DNA from: Amanita rubescens
Lineage: Eukaryota; Basidiomycota; Agaricomycetes; Agaricales; Amanitaceae
DNA: 64,000 bases
Reading direction: 5' to 3'
Assembly: GCA_015039365.1 (NCBI GenBank)
Contig: WION01000005.1
Coordinates: forward strand, 930,001 to 994,000
Shown: one piece after another, positions 23,825 through 34,806 of the stretch
How positions within the stretch are numbered: the first letter of the stretch is position 1
Layout: each line of letters begins with the position of its first letter
The notes under the pieces: generated by a model
What the model was told of the DNA's origin: nothing
Seen by the model: the letters and a program-made list of their open reading frames with translations, nothing else
Databases searched by the model: none
Made by a program: the position numbers and the translations under genes

Positions 23825-24202
23825 TTAACTCGGAGATCGAGAGTGTACATCCCTATTCCCTTGGTCTAGTTTTTTGCTGCCCCCATTATTGGGATGGCCA
23901 TCCTCGTTCATCCCCAAATACCCGCGGATCTTGGCCATCGAGGCATTTGATTTATCCGACAAACCCAAGGAGCTGACAATGGGGGCGAGGCTGCCGTCCT
24001 GTGTATACAACGTATGCGCTACGAGGGTCTTGGGCAACAGTCCTATCTCCCCAAAATCCAAGAGAACCGTCTGATCCTGGTCGTCGACGCCAAAGTTGCT
24101 GAGGTCCATATCGGACTGCGTGAACATCAGGCGATCCTTTCTGATCGTGACAGGAGACACCTTATTCTTGATCTGAGGCGGGAGCGGAAGCATCTTGTAC
24201 AC
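23825..24202 (-). pseudogene. C-terminal fragment of an aminoglycoside-phosphotransferase-like kinase
   Basis: The minus strand reads RLMFTQSDMDLSNFGVDD then TVLLDFGEIGLLP. This matches the catalytic loop (normally H.D...N) and the metal-binding DFG-like segment of the APH/choline-kinase-like family common in mushrooms. The usual His-Gly-Asp is degenerated to QSD, and the N-lobe is missing on either strand nearby. It abuts the broken F-box copy at 24330. I read it as a truncated relic; an expressed short protein is possible but unlikely. Confidence 0.55.
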
Positions 24203-24329
24203 CTGTCCCAGATTACACGTTACCTAGTCGATAAAATGCAAGCATGGGACGCACTGTCTCCAAATACCGCTCTAGTGGCATCGACGCTCGGGAAAGGCAG
24301 AGGCGCCTTGAAGTCCTGAAAGTATGAAG

Positions 24330-25000
24330 CAAGGTGGCTATGCCATCATCATCGAACCCATTTACATAGCCAGCTACCAGCAATAGATGCATCTCCAGCA
24401 CTACTGCATAAAACTCCAAGGAATCGGAGGTTAGGCTGGTTGGCGAGGATTCCTTTGAGATCGTGGGCATCTCCTAGCCATAGCGTATGAAGCTGGAAAT
24501 GACCGCCCCTGCATCCGTGATGACAGATTGGCTTTCAACAACGTAGCTCTCGGGATTAAATAAGGACGAACCTGATTTACTTAGGCATCCGGAATGATAG
24601 CCCGACCAGTCGAGATAAATTCGTAAATCCACCAGGTTTGGCAGTTTTTTTAGTGTGTCGGAAATGTGTACCATGATGAGATCCATGGCACCACGCCAGG
24701 AATCCCCGTTCGAAAAAATTATGTAGAGTTTGTTAACCATCCCCGCTTTCCGCGCGCTCGTGCTTAACGTGTGGAGTAGTGACCCATCCTTATTCAGCTT
24801 CGATGGATTTCTTTCCGAGTCCCGGTCTTGTATAAAGTCGGAGGGGTGAGCGGGGAAGTAGATGCGACTATAGAGCGCATGTTGTGCAGGGTCACGCAGC
24901 GAAGTATGCGCCCTGGATAGAGAAGCTAAATCACGCGGAGTACAAAATTGATTTGTAGTACTTCGAGCTGTAATTCTGGAGTAATTTCGCAGAGATTCAT
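24330..25000 (-). pseudogene. Broken F-box/LRR-like gene, copy A
   Basis: Begins MNLCEITPELQLEVLQ exactly as the intact copy B at 30511, then a net 5-nt insertion near 24950 shifts the frame and gives an early stop. Downstream pieces still match copy B: ARKAGMVNKLYI, TLKKLPNLVDLRIY, LGDAHDLKGIL and QPNLRFLGVL. The copy ends near 24400, where an unrelated phosphotransferase fragment follows. F-box proteins recruit substrates to SCF ubiquitin ligases. Confidence 0.7.
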
Positions 25001-25337
25001 GTCGCTCGCTAGTGCAGGCAGACTCTACTCAGTCCCTGTGTGTGAGCTTGACTCGACGATGTTCAAGTTAGGATTGCCGGCGCTTCGGACTTTGAGATAG
25101 TTGGCACTCGTCCAACTCTCGTCCAAGATGAAGAATTTTAGATCCTAGAGCACCAAACCTGTCTCGTCGGCCCCCTCTGTTTAAATGCGCGAGAGGAAGA
25201 CGAGAGCGCGAAAACAATGATTCCGCCTGTTATCATCTGTGTATTAGGTCAGCCACGGAGACAGCATCCAGCGCCAAAAGTAGCTTTTTGCACTTACCTT
25301 CATCTTTTCCGCCAAGACGCATCCGCTGCGCCAATCC

Positions 25338-28300
25338 ATGTCCACGTTTCTCGATGCCATCCCCCGAAACAGGCAAGTTCCATCCATTCAGGCTTCGCAG
25401 TACAATTACTCTCAACTTAGGCATGCTGCTCGCCGCATGGCTGAGAGATGTCGACACATGTGTATGGTTCTAGAGCAGCACAAGAAAATACATGTCCCTG
25501 ATCGGATGGTTAGGTCTCGGGATGATATCTTCCGGTCAGATCTCGGTCCTTGAACGACAGATGGATTTCGCTGATGACTAACTTTAGGGCTCTCAAACAG
25601 GTGGAACATAGGATGATAAGCTGGTCAGCGAAAGGCTATTCTTACATGCTTGTGCACCAAGGAGAAATCGAGATAGAACTGGAAAATTGCAACACAATCT
25701 TGTTTGACTCTTTTTTGTTCTTCATTGTCAGGATCGTTTGTTTCAACGAATCTTATGCATCTCTAACAGAATTTCAGACTGCTGCCCAAATAGAATTGCT
25801 GGCATACGTGAGGGAAGACCAAAAGGTTCTTAACGAAAGTCAGTTCACGGAAAGCCAAAATGACTCAGACTTGAGGGCGATCTCAACGATGATGCAGGCC
25901 GTACGTTGGATACAAATAATAACAACCTCCTTAACTTAACATCGGGGATTAGGTCTTAGCGAGCAAAAAGATCATGCCACAAGATGAACGCACACGTATG
26001 ACAATGGATTTATATAGTTCACTTCTGTCATCTGATCAACTTTCGCCCGAGTATCAGTTGCTCCCTGGAGATATCGAGTGGTTGGGGGAAATACCCACTA
26101 TGGGGGACAAGAACATTGATGTATACAAGGGCAGATTCATTCAGGGCGAAGTTCTGAAGATCAAGGTCATCCGTTTCGTCGATACAAAGAATAAGAAGGT
26201 TATCCAGGTACCTCATTTTGACCTCAGATCCCCGTCCGTGACTCGCGTACCTTCAGAGGATTAAGCACGAGGTTGAACTTTGGGCAAAGATAAATGAAAT
26301 AGATCAGGGAAGGCATACCGTACTATTCTATGGTTTTTTCATGCCGGACGGCCCTCATCTGTGAGTCTTCTCGACATCAACATCCGCTGATCACAAGTGA
26401 TGTCGTTCAGAGCTCTAGTTAGCCCATGGATGAATAACGGAAGCGTATTGGAATATGTTAAGAAACATGACAAGGATGTCGACTACCAAAAGCTCGTGCG
26501 TTGCTTTGTATCATGCCGAAATTTTGATTGTATCGCTATAGATCCTCGGCATAGCGGAAGGGATTAAGGTCCTTCATTCTATGGTTCCTCCTGTCGTCCA
26601 CGGGAATTTGAGAGCAGTTTGTGACTTGCATTTTAGAAGTATCATGAAGAACGCTAATATCTTTACAAGGAAAATGTACTTGTTGGAGATGAAGGCCAAC
26701 CGCTTATCTCGGACTTTGCACTTACCAAGGTATGCAATATCAATCTCGAGTAATTCGTAATACAGAGCCACACCCTCGTAGCATGAAGGGACCTTAATCG
26801 CCCAAACCGTTGGTGAGTTGGATGGTTGTAGATGGTGTGCACCAGAGATGTGCGAGGGAGAGGATGTTGTGTCAGCCAAGAGCGATATTTATAGCTTTGG
26901 CATGACCGTTTTGGAGGTCGGTCTAATCTGGACGTGATATCCGGATGCTGAATTTTGCTCAGTTGTTTACGCATGAGATACCGTACGCCAATATCAGGAA
27001 CAGTTTCCAGGTGATTAATAGGAAGTTGAGCAACGGCGGACTGCCCGATCGCCCGCGAGATGAGAGTGTCATCGAGCGCGGGTTGGATGACAATGCTTGG
27101 GAGTTTCTCTGTCAATGTTGGTCCAAGGACCCGAAGGACAGACCTTCGATGTCTCAAGACCGTGTAGACGAAATCATCCACAAGTTTCGTTCTTCAGACA
27201 GTAGAACAAGTGTTGATAAGATTGAGTCATTGGCAGATGGAAGTAAGGTACGGATATGATGCCTTGGCATCGACTTGGAACTAAATGTGCTTCGCATCAT
27301 TGCTGCGTTGTAGGTATCCAAGCGCCAAATTAAACTTTTCCTCCAATCACTACTTACAATCCTGAAACTAAAGGTGTGGTTCCCGAGACATGTTCGCAGC
27401 GTCGCTAATAACTGCTAGCCACTCACGGAAGGCCACGCGCTTATCCTTGACCTTTTGTGCACATTGTTAGATTTTCCAGATTATGGTATGATTGTTGCAG
27501 AGATGCAAGATCCTTCAGATGTCGCATTACTACTTGATTTCATTCTCGGCGTACGTGTATCTTCATTCCATTTGTTTGGCATCATTACTCACTCCATGTA
27601 GCTATTGCGTGATGGTAGACTGTCTCATTCCAGCATTCAGGACGCAGGCCGAAAAGCCAGAAGGCTGATGTTCAGACTAATATCTAAGACTGACGTGGTT
27701 CCAAAATCTCTTTTCATTACGGGCGTCACAATTGAAGCAGATCGTGGGGTTGTAGGATCTGGAGGCTTTGGACGTGTTTTCAGAGGCGAATACCAAGAGC
27801 AGCAGGTAGCACTGAAAGTGATGGACAAGGGTCACCACAATGTGAGGGACTTACCCTGTCTAGTTAGAAGCACTGATTTCTCGGGTAAGAGATCTCTCAG
27901 AAAACAGTTTTGCCGGGAAGCCCTAGCATGGCGATCCTTGACGCACCAGTTTATCCTCCCCCTCTTGGGAATATTTGAAGAGAAATCACAGCTTTTTCTT
28001 GTGTCTCCGTTTATGACAAATGGAACTTTGGCCGAGTGGAGGGAGAAGAACCGGTCACCAAACATAGTTGGGATCCACCAGCTGGTAAAATTTCAATGCT
28101 TGCCAGAGAGGTCGAACTTGAGTGACTAATGCTTGTTAGTTGCTGCAGGTAGCGGAGGGCGTTCGGTATCTTCACTCAGAAGGAATCGTGCATGGCGACT
28201 TGCACAGCGTAAGTATTTTGATATCACAGTTTTTCAATCATTTCATCCCCGTTATCTATTAGGGAAATGTTCTCCTCGACGAGGAACTTCGTTGTCAAAT

Positions 28301-28779
28301 CACTGATTTTGGATTAACTCGACATTCTGATGCTCCCTTTACGCAGACCACGACAGCATTTTCGTATCATTTTGCTGCGCCGGAACTCTTTGGCTTTTGC
28401 CCCGAGTGTGCTCATCCCGACTGTCACGGATGTGGAGAACAAATCAGAACAAAAACAATGCCAACAGACGTGTATGCTTATGGTTGCCTTTATTATGCAG
28501 TGCGCTTCACGGGTCTCTCATCTTGTTCAGCGCACTAAGGGGTGACCTGTACAGATGTTCTTTGATGTCAAGCCTTTTCACGGGATGAACCACTACCAAA
28601 TTATGCGCTCCGTCACAAGTGGATTACGCCCAGAGCGATTAGAAAATCCGAGATTGGAGGACGACGCATGGAATCTCATCCAAAGCTGTTGGAAAGCCGG
28701 ACCATCTGAACGTCCGACAATGGAACAAATATTGCAGACAAGGCTTGTTGAGCTGTTTTTAATTGAGATAGTTAATTGA
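25338..28779 (+). CDS. MLKL-like helical domain + pseudokinase + protein kinase in one 904-residue protein
   Basis: Fifteen exons keep phase throughout: 25338-25534, 25588-25900, 25953-26207, 26257-26360, 26411-26495, 26542-26616, 26670-26729, 26782-26916, 26963-27247, 27314-27373, 27419-27550, 27602-28084, 28140-28208, 28263-28499, 28555-28779. Residues about 1-170 are helical, with QLRHAARRMAERCRHM and LKQVEHRMISWSAKGYSYML, resembling the MLKL/HeLo-type four-helix bundle. Residues about 195-500 form a first kinase domain (VLKIK; VVHGNLRAENVLV about 336-348; SDFALTK; CAPE) in which the catalytic-loop Asp is Asn and DFG is DFA, so it should be inactive. Residues about 619-904 form a complete kinase: GSGGFGRV, VALK, VHGDLHSGN, ITDFGLTR, APE. 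A CPECAHPDCHGC insert after APE may bind zinc. TKL-like. The start could lie further upstream. The domain order recalls JAK and RIPK3-MLKL. Confidence 0.85.
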
Positions 28780-29285
28780 TCTACTTGTCTATCCCCTGTG
28801 CCGCATGTATGAGTAGCGTACGATGTGTATGTCATGTAAATTTGGCGGCGATACTTTAACTGTAGTCATTCAAAGTTCACTAGTCACTCCAGCGTGTTGA
28901 CTTCGACCACTAACTTAAAAGGCTTACTATACAAAATTACGGACCAGTGATTAGTTGGACAACAAAGTACCATCTGACCATATCATCGAAGGCTGCTAGG
29001 CGTAGGGACAAGAATAGCGTATATCGCGGCTAAAATTGGATCCGATGCAGACTCCCGGGCGGGCTTGACGTTAAGTAAGCCGTGTTGCCAGCGGGCGCGC
29101 TTTTCTTTCGCTTCTTCAGATAATGCTTACCATAGGTTGGATACCAGAATCCGACTTGGGTCCAGCACAAGTATTGATCAACAGAAAAGGAATGAGTCTA
29201 TGTCGCGTCCGCCGCCGTCAAGGCACTCAATGCTTCGAGGATGAATCGTGACTCACTAAAACTAAAGGCGTATTCGGTGACGACT
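28780..29285. other. Intergenic, 3' flank of the kinase gene
   Basis: Positions 28780-29045 are repeated almost verbatim at 33300-33625 as part of the kinase-gene duplication. No gene was seen. Confidence 0.6.
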
Positions 29286-30511
29286 TTACAGTTGAACCAC
29301 ACGCATGTGGATGGTCCGCGAGACAAACCTAACATGCTGTACCAAGCTCCATTCTTTTCCCAACTCCCTCACTAATAAATGTGCATCTGCGATGAATAAA
29401 CGCCACCTGTCCTCTGTTATGTCGGGAAAATGGAAAACGACATCCTTTACAGTTTTAATGAGCGGCAATGGCAACGATTTGGTAAATTGTGGGAAATTCC
29501 ACGACTGTGAGGGGGATAAAATAAACATTTAACTTGGGTAAATTTTAATAGTGAAGAGCGCCGTACCTGTGTCGTCAAGTCACGGATCATGATTTGGAGG
29601 CGCTCAACTTTTAGATGTGGAGAATAAGTCTGAAAGCAAGTTGCAATCCCTTTCATCACCTCGCTGAATAAATCAATATCTTCCCCCAACAAAAAATTGA
29701 ACGTGAGATTGAGCACATGGAACTCTTTTGGGAATTCGCCAAGAGATCTTGTAATCTCTCGACATTCTCCAAGGACCTGGCCAGGACGATGAGATGAAGG
29801 AAATATTTGTAGTGCACCGAAAGAATCGAAAGAATGGTTCAGTGTAACGATCGTCGGAATTATGCAAGACGAAGAAGCCCTTTGAATGAGCCCCTTAATT
29901 TTTTCCGAAAGATGTCCAGCACTATTGTATAAAACTCCAAGGAATCGAAGGTTAGGCTGGTTGACGAGGATTCCTTTGAGATCGTGGGCATCTCCTAGCC
30001 ATAGCGTATGGAGCTGGAAATGACCGCCCCTGCATCCGTGATGACAGATTGGCTTTGAACAACGTAGCTCTCGGGATTAAATAAGGACGAACCTGATCGT
30101 TTCACTTAGGCATCCGGAATGATTGCCCAACCAGTCGTAAAAAATTCGCAAATCCACCAAGTTTGGCAGTTTTTTTAGTGTCTCGGAAACGTGTATCATG
30201 ACGAAATCCATCATGGCACCACGCCAGTAATCTTTTTTCGAAAAATTTATGTGGAGTTTATTAACCATCGCCGCTTTCCGTGCGCTCGTGCTTAACGTGT
30301 GGAATAGTGACCCGTCCTTATTCAGCTTCGATGAATTTTTTTCCGGTATAAAGTCGGAGAGGCGAGCGAGGAAGTAGATGTGACTATAGAGCGCATGTTG
30401 CGCAACGTCACGCAACGAAGTGTGCGCCCTGGATAGAGAAGCTAAATCACGCGGTGAACAGAATTGTAGTACTTCGAGCTGTAATTCTGGAGTAATTTCG
30501 CAGAGATTCAT
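29286..30511 (-). CDS. F-box-like protein, intact copy B
   Basis: Three exons on the minus strand (30093-30511, 29567-30029, 29286-29504) give 366 residues with matching phases. The start MNLCEITPELQLEVLQFC followed by SPRDLASLSRAHTSLRDVAQ is a clear F-box (LP.EL...I...L....L..L..V.....). The rest has the loose Leu pattern of mushroom F-box proteins: TLKKLPNLVDLRIF, LWLGDAHDLKGIL, QPNLRFLGVLY and PHLKVERLQIMIRDL. It likely serves as an SCF substrate receptor. The intron between exons 1 and 2 has the donor GTTCGT, so the junction is a prediction. The start is fixed by the identical N-terminus in copy A. Confidence 0.75.
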
Positions 30512-30963
30512 TCGCTCGCTAGTACAGGTGGACTCTACCCAGTCCCTGTGTGTGTGAGCTTGACGATGATGTTAAGATTGCCAGCACTTCGGACTTTGAA
30601 ATAGTCGGCGCAATGAAGAATCTAGATGATGATGATCATGATGATCATAGAGCGTCCGTTGGTGCAAGTATACCATCTACATCAATCGTACTCCCTCTTC
30701 CTTCATTTGATACTGCTCGCGTGCGGATAACCATCGACTGCAGGGTCATTGGTGCTACGATGGCGGAGGCAACCTAACAATTGATCTAGTACGCAGTTAG
30801 TACGGTCGCCAGTGTCGATCGTGCCGACAGTACAAGCTCATGAACAATATGGATGTCAAATGAAGAGGAAAGAGTTTTATATACACTCGAGTTAATAATA
30901 AAATAGTATAACATGTCCGTTGATTATTCCCTATTATCCCTGCACGGAAAAAGTGATCTAATC
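30512..30963. other. Intergenic
   Basis: The left third belongs to the segmental duplication; a GATGATGATGATCATGATGATC run near 30625 is simple sequence. No gene was seen. It holds the 3' end of the HNH gene and the promoter of the F-box gene. Confidence 0.45.
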
Positions 30964-32475
30964 TCAGGCTGTCGCGGGACCCTCCAATGATTGTAACCAC
31001 ATCTTAACGCCTTCGTTGCGAAGACTCGAAGCATGAACATCTTCCGGCTTTGGCTTGCCCACCCTCGAAGACCGCATCCACAGCGCGCTTACGCCATCCA
31101 TCAAATCAGCGAGGCGCCTCTCTTTCGGGGGAATGTTTGACGTTTTGTTTCTGCTACGTAGAGCGTAACGTCCAGATCCAGATTGTCCTGTTGTTTGATC
31201 GCCCATCTGTGCATCGACATAACTTGATCCACTACTATCCGACGCATTATCATTATCTTCAAAGTTGTCATCGTCGTCGTAATAAGCATCCCGTGACTGT
31301 TCTCGAACATATTTGACAAAGGGTTTTGGACTCCATGCATTGATAGCAGCCACGGCATAGAAGAGATCAACAATGATAGCAGGTGGCCATTCGCTGGTGT
31401 CTTGTGGCTGCCGTGCATCAGAGTTATGGGGGGCAATCTTGGGGATCGTGATGCCAAGCAAAGGTAAGTCGACGAAATAGTGCAACGTAAGGCGACTGGC
31501 CGGGCTCTCTTCATCGGCTTCTTTTGTTGGGTGGTAAGGAATATCATCGACAGTCAAAGCGAAATTGGGAGTCTGAGATACCTAAGTTTCAGAATAGCCC
31601 TGGATGGAAATAAACAGCAAACCTTCAGAAATGCTAATTTACCAGCTCCAAACGGGCGATGGAGTAGGCTGAGCAGCAAAAGTCCATTCCGAGTGTCGTT
31701 GATGTCGTTGAAGTCATCGGCGGAATCATATGCTCCACCTCGGTGACGGACGACGTTCGAGATGTACTTGATTAGAGTGAGAAAGTCCCTATAGAAGATT
31801 CGTAAGGACGAACACTGCTTCCCTTCGCATGGGGGAGGATATGGCATGCAATGCAATATTCGTCTATATCACCCGTTATCACGCAGGTCCCATCTCGCTC
31901 AATTATGTTGGTCCTAAAATCTTTTCGGCGGGTAGTCAAATCTGAAGCATCCGATGTCCTGTCTTCCACTGCATCGACATCGACAAGGCAAGCTTCACCT
32001 GAAAAGGTCAACAATGTTAGCGAGGTTTCATCGTACGCCAGTCCACCTTACCCTCTGATACGAAATAGTATGGACGGTCCTCTATATCTGTTGTATAATC
32101 GTCGATTTCTGGGCCAGCTTTCGATGTGGAGAGGTAGCCTTCTCGTCCATAGATGGAAAACCCTAGAAATTGCAGCCATTTGAGAGGGTTAACAGCAAAG
32201 GTGCCGCATTTATCAAGTGGGATCGACAGCGCAAGCCTGTACCCTACATCGCCGAAAGACAACCATAACTCAACTTTGGGCGTGATTGTAGACATGATAT
32301 ATAAAGAAAGGAACAAACCGCGACTCGGGCAGGAAGCGAGTGATACTGATAAAGTTGTTTGTCCGATTTGTTGTGGATGTTTGGCACACCCAATCGGGGA
32401 CTCCATCAACTTGATCAAGTGTATTTCAGCACCAGCATTGTCCCAAACAGTTATCGCTCCAATTCCTCTTAGCAT
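30964..32475 (-). CDS. HNH-nuclease-domain fungal protein
   Basis: Four exons on the minus strand (32052-32475, 31814-31998, 31623-31766, 30964-31581) give 456 residues, phases matching. The HNH-type core is FRTNIIERDGTCVITG, then CIACHILPHAKGSS and YISNVVRHRGG, and the closing N-containing part NDINDTRNGLLLLSLLHRPF. Many mushrooms have dozens of such genes of unknown role. Residues after the core hold an acidic stretch (YYDDDDNFEDND) and a basic end. The HNH fold cuts DNA in other systems; whether this family does is not known to me. The start may lie at a later Met (MSTITPKVELW), as the first 60 residues look less typical. Confidence 0.75.
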
Positions 32476-32761
32476 CTATGACACAAAGTCGAGCGCTTTC
32501 AAAAATTTCAGGCGTTTTTTACGCTATACTACTATTCAATATACGATGCCCAAGCTGTGATGCTAGGCGTCGCCGACTCGCCGTGTCAGCGCTAAGTTAT
32601 GGTTGGCCATGTCGCGGGATCGCTGGGAATTTTCAATTAGCATCAGCCCGACGACGAAGGCCAACGTCTGGTGGGATGTTTGGCCTGGCGGATGGCCGAG
32701 TAAGCCTGGCAAGGGCACGCCTGGCCGGTAGATTCCAATTTTTTTTTTCGACCCGGCTGCA
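32476..32761. other. Short spacer with T-tract
   Basis: No coding signal. A run of 9-10 T lies near 32741. Confidence 0.4.
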
Positions 32762-33152
32762 GACTTTTTGTAGATGTGAATTTTCTAATTGATCTGGGCG
32801 TAATCCAGTCGTGACGGAGCGCATAATCTGGTAGTCGTTAATTCCTTGAAAAGGCGGCGTAACATCAAAAAATATCTGTACCGATCACCACTTAGTGCGT
32901 CTTCGTGAAGCGTACTGCATAATAAAAGCAACAATAACCATACACGTCTGTCGGCATTGTTTTTGCTCTGCTTCGTTCTCCACATCCGTGACAGTCAGGA
33001 TAAGCGCGCTTGGGGCACAAGCCAAAAGGTTCCTGCGCAGCAAAGTGAGATAAAAATGTCGTCGTGGGAGCCTCGGAATGTCGAGTTAATCCAAAATCAG
33101 TGATTTGACAATGAAGTCCGAATTCCTCATCGAGAAGAACATTGCCCTAATC
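32762..33152 (-). pseudogene. Inverted fragment of the tandem-kinase gene (C-terminal exons)
   Basis: The reverse complement matches 28258-28650, including the GNVLLDEE and ITDFGLTRHS segments, in the order of the source gene but on the opposite strand. It is immediately followed by the direct-orientation piece 33153-33625. Confidence 0.75.
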
Positions 33153-33625
33153 ATCTTTTGTCGGAGGACGATGCACGAAATTGAAATCTCATTCAAAGTT
33201 GTTAGAAAATCAAACCATCTGAACGTCCGGCAATGGAACAAATATTGGAGACGTTTTCCAAACTTGATCTGGAACACATAATGGCGAATTTTCCCAAACT
33301 TGATCTACTTGTCTATCCCCCTGTGCCGCATGTATGAATAGCTGTGTACGATGTATGTCATGTAGATTTGGCGGCGATACTTTAATTGTAATCATTCAAC
33401 GTTCAACGTTCACTAGTCACTAGCTAGTCACTACTGACCTGTGCTGGCACACATTCAGCGTGTCGACCCCGACCACTAACTTAAAAGGCTTACTATACAA
33501 AATTACCAGAGATTGGTTGGACAACAAAGTACCATCTGACCATATCATCGCCATTGATTTCTAGTTCCTCGAGACCGAAGGCTAGGCGTAGGGACAAGAA
33601 TAGCGTATATTGCGGCTAAAATTGG
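33153..33625 (+). pseudogene. Direct fragment: end of kinase gene plus 3' flank
   Basis: Matches about 28655-29045 with several indels: GGAGGACGA, CCATCTGAACGTCCG and TGGAACAAATATTG (end of the kinase) followed by the 3' flank GGCGGCGATACTTTAA and TTAAAAGGCTTACTATACAA. Together with the inverted piece it is one duplicate of the gene's 3' end, of which the first 390 bp have flipped. Confidence 0.75.
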
Positions 33626-33716
33626 ATCATGCGTGATCCTCATGAACAAAAAAAAACACTGGGTGATATTATGTACATGGTATAGATATCCGGTAATACC
33701 CACCATTTAATCTATC

Positions 33717-34759
33717 TTAAATACCCATAAGACCATGAACCGCCCACTCGTATACCCCCAGGAATACAGCCCCTCCAGCAGATATCCATAACGTCCGTGG
33801 CACCGCACCTGCGAACAACGCTTTGCATCCCTCCTCGGCGTAAATTGTTCGAGCTCGCTCAAGAAGAGCAGGCATGGCATTCTTGGATGTATTCTGTACG
33901 GAAGTCAGGCTCGGAAAAGCTGAGACAAAGGTAACGCACTCGAAGATCGAGCATCACCCTTGTTTTCAACACGTCCAAGTGGAGTAGTCAAGGCCGCGGC
34001 CACTCCACCTGCGATACTCCCAGCATACCGCAGCTTCATGCGCATACAGTGGCTTTCTGCCGACTCGGATAGATAACTGTTGCTTCAGAAACTCATATAG
34101 AGGGAACTGAAGCTGATGTAAAAGGTATCTCGCGCATGACAGTGATACGGAAGCCTTGGTACAGCCCGCGGAAGCCTTGGGTGCGCAACACAAGACGGAG
34201 AACGGAGAACGAAGACTGAGCAACGTTCCCGTACGAAGAGGTTTGCATGCGCGTTTTGATGACTTCAGTTGGCACTCGGATTAAGCAGGCGGCCTGGGCA
34301 CAGAAACCTGATGTGAACGTTTGGACCGGGACGAATAGCAGGGAGACGAATCCTCACGATTTCGCCAACGGAAGCGGACGTCATGTGTGTTATCGGCGCG
34401 TACTCTGGTGGAAGTGGAGAATGTTTTTTTCAGGGTGTCGTACTGTAGAAAAGAATGCAGCAGCTGTTAAGCGAATGTTTTAAAAAAGGAGAGAGAATCG
34501 TTTGATAGTATGCTCACCTCCTGGAGCACTTCCAACAACGACACTTCCGACGCCTTGGTAAATACCTCTAAAGGCGCCGGCTTTGACGAATCCCTGCTGA
34601 TGACTGGAGGCGCGTTTTGAGTGTGTCGATGGGAAAGAAGAGAAGGTCGACGGCGGTGCCCGCCATTGCGCCAGCCTACGACAAGAATTATAAGCTCGTT
34701 TTACGTTGAGATGATTGAATGTTTACCAGTAGAGACTGAACAAACGTCGGGTCGGGCAT
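33717..34759 (-). pseudogene. Mitochondrial carrier, S-adenosylmethionine-transporter type, with frameshifts
   Basis: Exon 1 is 34727-34759 (MPDPTFVQSLL) and exon 2 starts at 34675 with AGAMAGTAVDLLFFPIDTLKTRLQ, the first carrier signature PxD.LKTR. The Pet8/SLC25A26-type blocks follow: VKAGAFRGIYQGVGSV, THMTSASVGEI joined to LIRVPTEVIKTRMQT, FRGLYQGFRITVMREIPFTS, LTTPLDVLKTRVM and LWISAGGAVFLGVYE. All three repeats are present, as in import of SAM into mitochondria. However, an extra base is needed at about 34592, at about 34443 and near 34112 to keep the frame. Either the gene is newly dead or the assembly has errors here. An essential single-copy function makes errors or a second genomic copy worth considering. 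Confidence 0.75.
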
Positions 34760-34806
34760 GGCGGACGTGACTCAGAGTCAAAGAGTGAGAGTCACAGTTG
34801 CTTGCC
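34760..34806. promoter_or_regulatory. 47-bp divergent gap between two start codons
   Basis: Only 47 bp separate the minus-strand ATG (34759) from the plus-strand ATG (34807). The two transcripts' leaders must overlap or be extremely short, or one of the start sites is further inside its gene. Confidence 0.5.

Larger units (their letters stand above)
24400..30615. repeat. Segmental duplication pair carrying the F-box gene
   Basis: Positions about 24400-25110 match about 29930-30615 in the same orientation, including 3' and 5' flanks (GACTCTAC(T/C)CAGTCCCTGTGTGTG just upstream of both start codons). The interval between them holds the tandem kinase gene. Confidence 0.75.
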
